Source: CAZTHM01 sp041946825
GTDB lineage: Bacteria; Acidobacteriota; Terriglobia; UBA7540
Length of the DNA stretch: 64,000 nucleotides
Direction of reading: 5' to 3'
Assembly (NCBI GenBank): GCA_041946825.1
Contig: JBHGBD010000028.1
Coordinates: 3,380 to 67,379, forward strand
Part shown: in pieces, positions 51,473 to 60,658 of the stretch
How positions within the stretch are numbered: the first letter of the stretch is position 1
Layout of the letters: each line of letters opens with the position of its first letter
Notes under the pieces: generated by a model
Seen by the model: only the letters and a program-made list of their open reading frames with translations
Databases searched by the model: none
Told to the model about the DNA's origin: nothing
Position numbers and translations under genes: made by a program

Positions 51473-51850
51473 TCAGCGTGTGGCGAGTTTCTTGGCCAGC
51501 GTAATCAGCACCTGGCGATCGGACTCCGCGATCCGATCCAGATGGGTCCTCAGTTTGAGCAGAAAGCGGGCGTCAGCACCGTCCTTGCCTTCATCCTGGG
51601 CCAACTCTTCCAAAGTCCGGCGTGAACCCAAGTTAGGTGTCGGGGGCGGTTCATCGCCGTTATAAAAGAGCTGGTAGAGGGGTAGGCTTAGAGCGGTAGC
51701 GTACTTTTCCAAGGTGTCGAGCGAAGGGACGGTATGCCCGTTTTCCACCCGGGAGGTGTAGCACCTGAGCAATCCTGTCAGTTTTTCAACGTCTCCCTGG
51801 GAAAGCCCCTTCTGTTCGCGGAGTTGCCGGATACGAGCGCCGATAGCCAT
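51473..51850 (-). CDS. XRE-family transcriptional regulator
   Basis: 125 residues from the ATG at 51850, which has GGGAG 8 bases upstream; earlier in-frame starts add a non-conserved Thr-rich stretch. The helix-turn-helix is clear in residues 1-60: IGARIRQLREQKGLSQGDVEKLTGLLRCYTSRVENGHTVPSLDTLEKYATAL. The C-terminal part is helical (FLLKLRTHLDRIAESDRQVLITLAKKL), probably for dimerisation. The target is unknown; it is divergent from nothing obvious and may regulate itself. Confidence 0.85.
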   Translation of the reverse strand: MAIGARIRQLREQKGLSQGDVEKLTGLLRCYTSRVENGHTVPSLDTLEKYATALSLPLYQLFYNGDEPPPTPNLGSRRTLEELAQDEGKDGADARFLLKLRTHLDRIAESDRQVLITLAKKLATR

Positions 51851-52109
51851 ATTGTTTGCTCCCTTGTTTTCTTGTTTACCCATTGGAGTTGTCAACGTCG
51901 TCATGGTGGGCCTGATTCTCTTCGTGATGAACGGAGAGCGCAACGGCACTTTGGTTCCACCGCCCCGGCACTTTGGTGTCAGTTGAATATTAGTAATCGA
52001 GCTAGGAGGGGGAATTCTCCAAAGGGTTAATACTTCCGCCCGTCAAAATGGCGCGCGGAGGGGGTGACCTGGATGATCTGTTACGGGAGCAGGCGGGAAG
52101 AGGGTCTGC

Positions 52110-53033
52110 CTATTTTCCCAGCACCATACTGAGAAGCGCCATGCGGACGTACAGCCCGTTTTGGGCCTGGCGGAAGTAGGCGGCGCGCGGGTCCGCGTCG
52201 ACTTCCATGGTGATTTCATCGAGGCGAGGCAGCGGGTGCATGATGATGGATTTCGGCTTCATCAACTGCAGGGTCTGCGCGTTGATGACGTACACTCCCC
52301 GGCATTTTTCGTAGTCGGCGATCCGGTCCCCGAAGCGCTCCTTCTGGACGCGCGTTTGGTACACGACCTCGACTTCCGGAAGGACCTTGTCAAGAACCGA
52401 TTCTTCGACAAACCAGACATTCCGCTCGCGCAGGTGCTCCAGGATATCTTCCTTCATCTTCAGGGGCGGCGGGGCGACAAAGTACATCTTCACGTCACGG
52501 AACTTGCTCAGCAAATAGGCGAGCGAGCGGACGGTGCGGCCGTTGGCCAGGTCGCCGACCATGGCGATGCGCAGGCCGTCGATCGCTCCGATCTCTTTGC
52601 GAATCGTGTAAAGGTCGAGCAGCGCCTGGGTAGGATGCTGGCCGGCGCCGTCTCCGGCGTTGATGATGGGGACGCGGCTGACCGCCGCGGCGCGCCGCGC
52701 CGACCCCACTTCCTTGTGCCGGATGACGATCACATCGGCGTAGCCATTGAGGATGCGGATGGTGTCTTCAAGAGTCTCGCCCTTGGCGGCAGAGGAGAAT
52801 TCCCCGGCGTTCTCGGTGGAGATCACATTCCCGCCCAGCCGGCGCATCGCCGTCTCGAATGAGAAGCGCGTGCGCGTCGAGGGCTCGTAAAAAAGCGTGG
52901 CCATGATGCGGTTGTGATAATCGGTGATTCCTCCGCGCGCGACGACCTGTTCCATCTCCTCGGCGACTTCAAAGAGCTTCTGCATGGTCGGGACATCAAA
53001 CTGCTGGGCTTCGATGACATGATGAAGGCTCAA
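52110..53033 (-). CDS. pyrB: Aspartate carbamoyltransferase catalytic chain
   Basis: 307 residues. It forms carbamoyl aspartate from carbamoyl phosphate and aspartate, the first committed pyrimidine step. The carbamoyl-phosphate loop FYEPSTRTRFSFE (48-60) is complete. GDGAGQHPTQALLDLYT and the aspartate-binding HPLPR near the C-terminus are also present. The start is TTG at 53033 with GGAGGAG 6 bases before it. No pyrI or pyrC neighbour is visible. The 373-bp gap upstream separates it from the divergent Kai operon. Confidence 0.95.
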   Translation of the reverse strand: MSLHHVIEAQQFDVPTMQKLFEVAEEMEQVVARGGITDYHNRIMATLFYEPSTRTRFSFETAMRRLGGNVISTENAGEFSSAAKGETLEDTIRILNGYADVIVIRHKEVGSARRAAAVSRVPIINAGDGAGQHPTQALLDLYTIRKEIGAIDGLRIAMVGDLANGRTVRSLAYLLSKFRDVKMYFVAPPPLKMKEDILEHLRERNVWFVEESVLDKVLPEVEVVYQTRVQKERFGDRIADYEKCRGVYVINAQTLQLMKPKSIIMHPLPRLDEITMEVDADPRAAYFRQAQNGLYVRMALLSMVLGK

Positions 53034-53406
53034 GGGGTACTCCTCCTTCGACGATGCGGGTCAAAAGTTCAGGGTTCAGAGTTTCGGGTCCAGAAAGCCA
53101 GACAACGCTGACCGGCCTGGACTCTTGACCCTCAACTCTCAACGTTCTCCTGCCAACTGTCAACTGCAGACTGTCAACCGCGCCTGGGACTTTCCGTCCC
53201 TGGGTTGAACTTCGAAGTCGCTTCGCGTGGACAGCATTCCGCAGTCCAAACACTCCGCGCCCGGGATCCCAACTCGGGCCGGAGTGGATTCCGGACCTAA
53301 TCTTTCTGCTTCTTACCGCCGATAGTACATCAGCGGGGGGAATCAACCGGCCAGTAGTGAGAACCCCGCGCGCTATTTCCATACCAGCGCGGGTGGGGGG
53401 AGATAA
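53034..53406. other. Intergenic region between pyrB and the Kai operon
   Basis: 373 bp between divergent genes. The part at 53055-53180 is built of overlapping short words such as GTCAAAAGTTCAGGGTTCAGAG, TCAACTGTCAACTG-like and CTCAACTCTCAACG, a low-complexity style also seen at 18490-18600. Promoters for both sides must lie here but none matched the consensus. Confidence 0.45.
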
Positions 53407-56400
53407 GTGCCAGCCGTTTCGTTGAAGAGAATAAGGCCGATGATGACGGGGAGGAGGGGCTATGCGCTGGTCTTCGGCCTTCTGCTGGTTACGGCGGTGG
53501 CCGTGGAACTCCTTTCCCTCCGGAGTCGTTACCGCGCCACGTTGGCCCACTGGGAAGCCCGGCAATCCAGCATCGCCGACGATCGCGCCCGCATGGTGTC
53601 CGACTGGCTGAAGGAACGGCAAGCTGACACCGAAGCGCTGGCAAGCCGGGTCTCCGTGGTCGTGGCGCTTCGGGCGCGACCCGGCGGGCCGCCAACAACC
53701 TCGAAGTTGACGCGGGAACTCACCCTCAGCCTCGATGGCTTCGCGCATGCCTACGAGTACCCGGGCGTTTATGTGCTCGACCTTCAGGGTCGAGTTGTGG
53801 GGCGATCCAGCCGGGCGCCCGAACTCGACGCCCAGGCAACCGAGGCTTGCCGGATCACCGCGCGCAGCGGCGAACCTCAGAGTGAATTGCTGGGCGATGT
53901 TCCGGACCGCCGGCGCTTTTTTTTCACTTACCCCGTATCCGCGAAAGAGGCAATCGCCTCCCCCATGCCACGGGCTCCGCATATTTTGGGAGTTGTTGCG
54001 ATCCTCGCGAACCCCGCCCGCACCCTCTTTCCCCAACTGATGACCGAAACCGTCCCCACGCGCACGGGGGAGGTGATGCTCGTGCGGCGTGCAGGGAGCG
54101 AAGTCGAGTACATCGCTCCGCTGCGCCACATCGCGATAGGGGCGACAGGCCTGCGGCGCCCATATCACGAGGCTCTGGCTTCCGCCGCGGCATTCGATGG
54201 CCGGGAAGCCTTTGGGGAGTTTCGGGACTATCGCGGTGTTTCCGTCCTGGCCGCCACCCGGCGTATCCCCGCCACCGGATGGGGATTGGTCTGCAAGGTT
54301 GATCGCGACGAGGCCCTGGGGGACTTTTATCGCATGGCATGGGTCGAGGGTTTGACGGCTTTGCTGGTAATCGCTGCCTTGGGCGGGCTGCTCGTCGCCC
54401 ACCAGCGTTACGCCGCCGCTCTGGCAAGCAAGGGGGAACAAGAGAGATTCCGGGCGTTGGTGCAGGCCAGCGCACAAGTTGTCTGGACCACCAACCCGCA
54501 GGGTGAAGTTGAGGATATGCCCGCCTGGAGGGCGTTTACCGGGCAGACCGTCGAGGAAGTGCGCGGGTGGGGCTGGGCGACCGCCTTGCATCCCGACGAT
54601 CGCGAACCAACCACGGCAATCTGGAGGGAGGCGCTCGAGGCCCGCTCGCTCTATGACACGGAATACCGCATCCGGCGTAAGGATGGCGAGTACCGTTACT
54701 TCAGCGCGCGCGGAGTTCCGGTTCTGGAACCTGATGGCGGCATCCGCGAGTGGGTAGGATTCTGCGCCGACATTCATGATCGGAAGATGGCGGAGCAAGA
54801 ACTGCGCCGGCTGAACCGCGCTCTGCGCACGCTGAGCGAATGCAATCAGGCCATGGTGCGGGCGCGGGAGGAGTCGGAACTGCTCGCGAGCGTCTGCCGC
54901 ATTCTGGTGGACGACGGCGGATACCGTCTGGCCTGGGTCGGCTATGTGGAGCACGACGAGGAAAAGTCAGTTCGTCCCATGGGATGGGCCGGCCACGAAG
55001 ACGGCTATCTCGCCTTGGTCAATGCTAGTTGGGCAGATAACGACCGCGGCCAGGGCCCAACCGGAACGGCCATTCGGAGTGGCCAGACGCAGGTGGCTCG
55101 GAACCTTCGTGAAGATCCGCAGTTCGCCCCCTGGCGGGAAGAAGCGATTCGCCGCGGTTACGCCTCGTCGATCGCGCTCCCGCTCGTTCAGAACGGTCAG
55201 CCGTTCGGGGCGCTGATGCTTTACTCGCCCACGGTGAATGCCTTCGATGATGAGGAGGTTCGGCTTCTCACCGAACTGGCGCGCGATCTGGAGTACGGCA
55301 TCCAGGCCCTGCGGACGCGCGCCGAGCGCGCACGCGCCCAGGACGAACTCCAGCGGGCTAACGCCTACAACCGCAGCCTGATTGAGGCCAGCCTGGACCC
55401 GCTGGTTACGATCAGCCCGGAAGGGAAAATCACGGACGTGAATAGCGGCACCGAAAGGGCGACAGGGTGCTCCCGAACAGAACTGATCGGCACGGATTTC
55501 TCCAATTACTTCACCCACCCCACGCGGGCGCGCGCGGGCTACGAGCAGGTTTTCCGCGAAGGCTCGGTCGAGGACTACGAGTTGGACATCCGCCACCGCG
55601 ACGGACATACGACGCCGGTGCTCTACAACGCCACGGTCTATCGGGACGATGCGGGCGAAGTAATGGGGGTATTTGCCGCTGCCCGCGACATTGCCGAGCG
55701 CAAGCGGGTTGAGGAGGAACTGCGGCTCAGCCGCGAGCGCCTTGTCCTGGCGTTTCGAGCCGGACAGTCGGGGAGTTTCGAGTGGGATATTCAGAAGAAC
55801 GCGAACGTCTGGTCGCCCGAAATCGAGGAACTCTACGGCGTCGCGCCGGGGGAATTCGGCGGGACATTTGAGGCTTGGGAAAAGCTGGTGCTCCCCGAAG
55901 ACATGGAGGCAGCGAGGCGTATGGCGGTGGCGGCCCTCCAGAGCGGGGAACTCATCGGCGAGTGGCGCGTGCGGCGCGCCAGCGACGGGGAAATCCGCTG
56001 GCTCACAGCGCGGGGCAAGGTCTTCTTTGACGGAGCCGGCCGGCCGACGCGGATGATCGGCATCAACGTGGACATCACCGACCGCAAACGGGCCGAGGAA
56101 GCCTTGCGGAAGCTGAACGAAACGCTCGAGAAGCGGGTGCGCGAACGAACCGCCGAACTCGAAGCCACCAACAAGGACCTCGAAGCCTTTACCTACTCCG
56201 TCTCTCATGATTTGCGTTCGCCCCTGCGCCACGTGGACGGCTTCTCGAGGCTTTTAGTCGAAGACTTCGGCGCCCAGCTTCCCCCCGAAGCCCGCCACTA
56301 CCTCGAGCGCATACAAAGCGGGACGCGGCAGATGGGCCAGCTTGTCGATGATCTGCTGAACCTTTCGCGCATCGGCCGCCAGGAGCTGAGGTTGCAAATC

Positions 56401-56889
56401 ACGGGCCTGGGCTCGCTGGCAGACGAAGTGATTGGTGAGCTCAAGAACGAGAATCGGGGACGCCAGATCGAATGGAAGGTTGCCTCGCTGCCATTCGTCG
56501 AGTGCGACCCAAGCCTGATGAAGCAGGTCTTCGCGAATCTGCTCTCCAATGCCGTGAAGTTCACTCGGCCACGGAAGAGCGCGGTTATCGAAGTGGGCGC
56601 CGAACGAGGGGAAGGCTCGCCGGTGGTCTTCGTGCGCGATAACGGGGTCGGGTTCAGCATGAAATATGCCGATAAGCTTTTTGGCGTCTTCCAGCGCCTG
56701 CACCGCCCGGAGGAATTCGAGGGGACGGGCGTCGGCCTGGCCACCGTCCAGCGGATCATCACCAAGCACCACGGGCGCGTCTGGGCGGAGGCGGGGCTCG
56801 ACCAGGGGGCGACGTTTTACTTCTCGCTCGAAGAGGCAGGCCAGACGAGACCACGGGCAGGAAAACTCCAGGAGGAACATCATGCCTGA
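53407..56889 (+). CDS. Multi-sensor histidine kinase (Cache-PAS-GAF-PAS-PAS-HisKA-HATPase)
   Basis: 1160 residues. Membrane helices at about 18-38 and 315-335 bracket a periplasmic Cache-like sensor (YVLDLQGRVVGRSSRAPEL). Next come a PAS with PAC motif (WTTNPQGEVEDMPAWRAFTG), a GAF domain (about 480-640; SIALPLVQNGQPFGALMLYS) and two more PAS domains. A helical linker precedes HisKA with His934 in SVSHDLRSPLRH, and the HATPase has N, G1 (VRDNGVGFS) and G2 (GTGVGLATVQRI) boxes. GTG start with GGGGGAG 4 bases upstream. It is the first gene of the Kai operon and overlaps the next by 8 bp. It presumably phosphorylates the small receiver that follows. Confidence 0.92.
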   Translation: MPAVSLKRIRPMMTGRRGYALVFGLLLVTAVAVELLSLRSRYRATLAHWEARQSSIADDRARMVSDWLKERQADTEALASRVSVVVALRARPGGPPTTSKLTRELTLSLDGFAHAYEYPGVYVLDLQGRVVGRSSRAPELDAQATEACRITARSGEPQSELLGDVPDRRRFFFTYPVSAKEAIASPMPRAPHILGVVAILANPARTLFPQLMTETVPTRTGEVMLVRRAGSEVEYIAPLRHIAIGATGLRRPYHEALASAAAFDGREAFGEFRDYRGVSVLAATRRIPATGWGLVCKVDRDEALGDFYRMAWVEGLTALLVIAALGGLLVAHQRYAAALASKGEQERFRALVQASAQVVWTTNPQGEVEDMPAWRAFTGQTVEEVRGWGWATALHPDDREPTTAIWREALEARSLYDTEYRIRRKDGEYRYFSARGVPVLEPDGGIREWVGFCADIHDRKMAEQELRRLNRALRTLSECNQAMVRAREESELLASVCRILVDDGGYRLAWVGYVEHDEEKSVRPMGWAGHEDGYLALVNASWADNDRGQGPTGTAIRSGQTQVARNLREDPQFAPWREEAIRRGYASSIALPLVQNGQPFGALMLYSPTVNAFDDEEVRLLTELARDLEYGIQALRTRAERARAQDELQRANAYNRSLIEASLDPLVTISPEGKITDVNSGTERATGCSRTELIGTDFSNYFTHPTRARAGYEQVFREGSVEDYELDIRHRDGHTTPVLYNATVYRDDAGEVMGVFAAARDIAERKRVEEELRLSRERLVLAFRAGQSGSFEWDIQKNANVWSPEIEELYGVAPGEFGGTFEAWEKLVLPEDMEAARRMAVAALQSGELIGEWRVRRASDGEIRWLTARGKVFFDGAGRPTRMIGINVDITDRKRAEEALRKLNETLEKRVRERTAELEATNKDLEAFTYSVSHDLRSPLRHVDGFSRLLVEDFGAQLPPEARHYLERIQSGTRQMGQLVDDLLNLSRIGRQELRLQITGLGSLADEVIGELKNENRGRQIEWKVASLPFVECDPSLMKQVFANLLSNAVKFTRPRKSAVIEVGAERGEGSPVVFVRDNGVGFSMKYADKLFGVFQRLHRPEEFEGTGVGLATVQRIITKHHGRVWAEAGLDQGATFYFSLEEAGQTRPRAGKLQEEHHA

Positions 56890-57343
56890 ACACATCGTGG
56901 AAATTCTCCTTGTCGAAGACAATCCCGCCGACATCGAGTTGACCCTCCACGCGCTGCGCAAGGAGAAGCTTGCTAACAACATCGAGGTTGTGGCGGACGG
57001 GGAAGAGGCGCTGGATTTTCTTTTCTGCCGCAACCGGTTCTCCAACCGCAGCTTCGACCGCCCACCCCGCCTCGTGCTCCTGGACCTGAAGCTCCCCAAG
57101 GTGGATGGCATGGAAGTCCTCCGCGCGGTCAAGTCCGACCCGCGGACGCACGCGATTCCCGTGGTGATTCTCACCGCCTCGAAAGAGGAGAAGGACTTGG
57201 TGAGCGGGTACCGACTGGGAACCAACGCCTATATCCAGAAACCTGTCGATTTTGAGAGCTTCCGGAAAATGGTCAAGGACCTCGGCCTGTTCTGGCTGGT
57301 GGTGAATCAGCCCCCTCCGGCCACCGCTTTCCGCGCCGCCTAG
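56882..57343 (+). CDS. Stand-alone response regulator (receiver domain)
   Basis: 153 residues from the ATG at 56882 (AGGAGG 6 bases before it; overlaps the kinase stop). Receiver with EDNPAD at the N-terminus, phosphoacceptor Asp68 in LLDLKLPKVDG, TAS switch and Lys in IQKPVDFESF. It resembles the Rcp1/CheY-like regulators that sit next to PAS/GAF-HisKA kinases, with the characteristic longer loop FLFCRNRFSNRSFDRPPR. No output domain, so it passes the phosphoryl signal by contact. Confidence 0.93.
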   Translation: MPEHIVEILLVEDNPADIELTLHALRKEKLANNIEVVADGEEALDFLFCRNRFSNRSFDRPPRLVLLDLKLPKVDGMEVLRAVKSDPRTHAIPVVILTASKEEKDLVSGYRLGTNAYIQKPVDFESFRKMVKDLGLFWLVVNQPPPATAFRAA

Positions 57344-57354
57344 GAGGCGGATTT

Positions 57355-59076
57355 ATGGCGACCACGCTTTCTTCACCCGAGCCGGTACGTCGTCTGTTGC
57401 GACTGCTCATCGTCGAGGATAGCCCCGCCGATGCCGAGCTCATGGTCGCGACGCTGAAGCGGGCGGGCTTCCCGCTGACGTTTGACGTGGTGGGCCAGTG
57501 CGCCGACTTTCATCAAGCCCTGGCGCGAACGAATTACGACCTGATCCTCTGCGACCATAACTTGGGAACCTGGCAGGGCTTCGAGGCCCTTGAAATCGTG
57601 AGGAAGTCCGGGAAGGCTCCCCCTTTCATTGTCGTCACGGCCACCCTGGGCGATGAGGCGGCAGTGGACTATGTCAAGCAGGGCGCCGCCGATTATGTCT
57701 TGAAGCACCGCTTGCAGCGCTTGCCTGTGGCGGTCCGTCAGGCTCTGCGCGACAAAGCGCATCGGGACGAGGCGACGCGGTTGCATGAGCAGATCTTAGC
57801 GGGCAAGCGGGAGTGGGAGTTGACGTTTGATTCCGTGCCCGACCCCATTCTGCTCCTCAGCCCCAGCGGCGGGATCATTCGGGCCAACCGGTCGGTGGTC
57901 GAGCTGGCGCAGAAGCAGTTTCCGGAAATCATCGGCCGCGCGTGCTGGGACGTGATGCCGTGCGGGGAACAAGGCCCCGAGAGATGCCCGCACCTGAAGA
58001 CGATGGAATCGGGCGCGTTTACCCGGCGGGACACGCTGGTCCGCGTCAAGGGCCAGTCGTTCGAATGCACGGCAAACCCGCTGCGCGACCCGGAAGGGAA
58101 CTTGAGCGGAAGCGTCGTCGTTCTGCATGACCTGACGGAGCGCCGGCGCGCCGAGGAAGAACTGCGCCAGTCCGAAGAACGCTTTCGCACCGCCTTTCAC
58201 GCCAGCCCGGAGCCGCTAACCATCGCGCGCCTTGACGATGGACGATATGTGGACGTCAACGAGGCCTTCCTTTCCTCCGTGGGTTTCACCCGCGAGGAAG
58301 TGATGGGCCATACGGGCGCCGAGTTGGGGATCTGGGTTGATTCCCTCCTGCGCACCGGGCTGATTCGGCAGCTCCAATCCGGCCAGCCCATCCGCGACCA
58401 GGAGGTTCAGGTTCGAGGCAAGAACGGCGAGGTCCGGTGGTCGATGCTCGCCGGCGAGGTGATCGAGGTCTCCGGCGAAAGGTGCGTGCTCTTCATGGGG
58501 CGGGACATCACGGAGCGCAAGCAGGCCGAACAGGATCTGCGAGAAAGCGAAGAGCGATTTCGCCAGCTGGCGGAGAACATCGAGGAGGTCTTCTACATCG
58601 AGGGGCCGGAAGGGTCTCTCATCGAATATGTCAGCCCGGCCTACGAAAAGGTGTGGGGGCGCCCGCGAGAGAGTGTCTACTCGGAGCCCTTATCGTGGCT
58701 GGAATCTGTGCACCCCGATGACCTGTCCCGCCTGCGGAAGTTGTTCGAAGGCAGGATCCGCACGGGCGAGCCCATAGACTGCGAGTTCCGCATCCGCCGA
58801 CCGGACGGCACGGAGCGCTGGATCTGGGACCGTTCGTTTGCCGTCAAGGACGACCAGGGTCATGTGCGGCGCTTTGTGGGTTTCGCTGCCGACATCACCG
58901 CGCGGAAGAAGGCGGAGTCGCAACTCGCCGACCAGCTCGAGGAACTGCGCCGCTGGCACAAGGCAACGTTGAATCGCGAGGACCGCATCCTGGACCTGAA
59001 GCGGGAAGTCAACGAGGCGCTCCGCCTGAGCGGCCAGCCGCCGCGTTATGCCAACGCCGAACGTGAAGCGGCGTGA
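57355..59076 (+). CDS. Receiver-PAS-PAS-PAS protein without kinase domain
   Basis: 573 residues. Receiver (1-130) with Asp67 in LILCDHNLGTWQG. Three PAS/PAC units at about 145-270, 275-400 and 405-530, each ending in a DLTERRRAEEEL- or DITERKQAEQDL-type helix. The C-terminus is a short coiled coil (WHKATLNREDRILDLKREVNEALRLSGQPPRY), as found at the end of PAS proteins before a partner. There is no HisKA, HATPase, GGDEF or HTH. GGAGG lies 7 bases before the ATG. Fourteen bases separate it from kaiC, so an adaptor role between phosphorelay and KaiC is a reasonable guess. Confidence 0.88.
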   Translation: MATTLSSPEPVRRLLRLLIVEDSPADAELMVATLKRAGFPLTFDVVGQCADFHQALARTNYDLILCDHNLGTWQGFEALEIVRKSGKAPPFIVVTATLGDEAAVDYVKQGAADYVLKHRLQRLPVAVRQALRDKAHRDEATRLHEQILAGKREWELTFDSVPDPILLLSPSGGIIRANRSVVELAQKQFPEIIGRACWDVMPCGEQGPERCPHLKTMESGAFTRRDTLVRVKGQSFECTANPLRDPEGNLSGSVVVLHDLTERRRAEEELRQSEERFRTAFHASPEPLTIARLDDGRYVDVNEAFLSSVGFTREEVMGHTGAELGIWVDSLLRTGLIRQLQSGQPIRDQEVQVRGKNGEVRWSMLAGEVIEVSGERCVLFMGRDITERKQAEQDLRESEERFRQLAENIEEVFYIEGPEGSLIEYVSPAYEKVWGRPRESVYSEPLSWLESVHPDDLSRLRKLFEGRIRTGEPIDCEFRIRRPDGTERWIWDRSFAVKDDQGHVRRFVGFAADITARKKAESQLADQLEELRRWHKATLNREDRILDLKREVNEALRLSGQPPRYANAEREAA

Positions 59077-59090
59077 GAGAGGAACGGATC

Positions 59091-60617
59091 ATGTCGAAGA
59101 AAGAGAACCCCCAACTCCCGAAGACAGCGACGGGCATTCCGGGGCTGGATGAGATCTTGGGCGGCGGCCTGCCCCGGGGCAGGCCGACTCTGGTTTGCGG
59201 AGGCGCGGGCTCCGGCAAAACCCTTCTGGCGATGGAGTGCCTGGTCCGCGGCGCGACGGAGTTTAACGAGCCGGGTGTGTTCATGACGTTCGAAGAAAAC
59301 GCCACGGAGCTTGCTCAGAACTTCTCCGCGCTGGGCTTCGATTTGAACGGCTTGGTCAGGCGGAAAAAGATTTCTCTCGATTACGTGCACGTGGAGCGAA
59401 GCGAAATTGCCGAAACCGGCGAATACGATCTGGAAGGACTTTTCATCCGGCTGGGGCAGGCGATTGATTCGATCGGTGCCCAACGCGTCGTGCTGGATAC
59501 GATCGAATCGCTGTTCAGCGGCCTGCCGAACCAGGCGATCCTCCGCGCCGAGTTGCGCCGCCTTTTCGGCTGGCTCAAAGCGAAATCCGTCACAACCATC
59601 ATCACCAGCGAGCGCGGAGAGGGCGCGCTGACGCGCCAGGGCCTGGAAGAATATGTTTCCGACTGCGTCATCCTGCTTGACCACCGGGTTACCGAACAAA
59701 TATCCACGCGCCGGCTACGAGTGGTGAAATACCGTGGTTCGACGCACGGCACCAACGAGTTTCCATTCCTCGTGGCTGAAACCGGTCTCTCCGTCCTGCC
59801 CATTACTTCCCTGGTGTTGAAGCACAGTGCGTCGACCGAGCGCATCTCGACGGGCATCCCGGCACTCGACGGCATGCTCGGCGACAGCGGTTTCTATCGC
59901 GGGAGCACGGTTCTGGTTTCGGGGGTGGCGGGCAGCGGCAAGACGAGCCTCGCCGCGCATTTTGCCGACGCCGCCTGCCGGCGCGACGAACCCGTTCTCT
60001 ACCAGGCGCTGGAAGAGTCGCCCAGTCAGATTATGCGCAACATGCGGTCCATCGGGATTGACCTCGAGCCCTGGACGCGAACGGGTTTGCTGCAGTTCCA
60101 TGCCATCCGGCCGACCTTCTATGGATTGGAGATGCATCTGGTGGCGATGCACAGCGCCGTCGAGGCCATGAAACCCCGGGTGGTGATTGTGGATCCCGTT
60201 ACCAGCTTCGGGGTCGAGAGCAACCACGCCGGGGTGAAGGCCATGCTCGTGAGGCTGGTGGATTTCTTGAAAGTCAATCAGATTACGGCGCTTTTCAGCC
60301 ACCTGACGCCGTCGGGAAGCGGACACGACCAGGCCGAAGTTGGCATTTCGTCCTTGATCGATACCTGGCTGGTTCTTCAAAACGCCCCACTGCGTGGCGA
60401 GCCCAGTCGCACCTTGCAAATTCTGAAATCGCGCGGAATGGCGCACTCGTGTCAAGTCAGGGAATTCATGCTCACCAATCACGGAGTGAGGCTGTGCGAT
60501 GTCAACTCCGCCCCGCGTGAGATGTCAGATGAGGTCCAGCATCCTGCAACGCGTTCCGATAGGGTTCTGAAGAAAGGGGTCGCTGGACTTGGGTTGGCGC
60601 TGACGCACCAGAAGTGA
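59091..60617 (+). CDS. kaiC: KaiC-like circadian-clock ATPase
   Basis: 508 residues, two RecA-type domains like cyanobacterial KaiC (519). Walker A motifs GGAGSGKT (37-44) and GVAGSGKT (278-285). Catalytic Glu pairs lie in TFEENATE and ALEESPSQ. In CII the stretch GISSLIDTWLVLQN puts Ser420-Ser421 where KaiC has the autophosphorylated Ser431-Thr432, so the first is kept and the second is Ser. The end of CII keeps the SRTLQILKSRGMAHSCQVREFMLT pattern. The ATG has AGGA 7-8 bases before it; a GTG at 59073 overlapping the upstream stop is the alternative. kaiB follows at 41 bp; no kaiA. Confidence 0.92.
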   Translation: MSKKENPQLPKTATGIPGLDEILGGGLPRGRPTLVCGGAGSGKTLLAMECLVRGATEFNEPGVFMTFEENATELAQNFSALGFDLNGLVRRKKISLDYVHVERSEIAETGEYDLEGLFIRLGQAIDSIGAQRVVLDTIESLFSGLPNQAILRAELRRLFGWLKAKSVTTIITSERGEGALTRQGLEEYVSDCVILLDHRVTEQISTRRLRVVKYRGSTHGTNEFPFLVAETGLSVLPITSLVLKHSASTERISTGIPALDGMLGDSGFYRGSTVLVSGVAGSGKTSLAAHFADAACRRDEPVLYQALEESPSQIMRNMRSIGIDLEPWTRTGLLQFHAIRPTFYGLEMHLVAMHSAVEAMKPRVVIVDPVTSFGVESNHAGVKAMLVRLVDFLKVNQITALFSHLTPSGSGHDQAEVGISSLIDTWLVLQNAPLRGEPSRTLQILKSRGMAHSCQVREFMLTNHGVRLCDVNSAPREMSDEVQHPATRSDRVLKKGVAGLGLALTHQK

Positions 60618-60658
60618 CGGATTGAGACCGCTGCGCCTCGCGCGGAGGGGAGACTGCG

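Noticed and set aside
51851..51949. N-terminal extension of the XRE regulator
   Set aside because: The added residues are Thr-rich and unlike the family, and a good ribosome site lies before the ATG at 51850.
52996..54954. Minus-strand frame of 652 codons opposite the start of the Kai operon kinase
   Set aside because: It covers the pyrB start, an intergenic repeat and the kinase 5' end in antisense, and shows no domain. The kinase on the plus strand has clear motifs.
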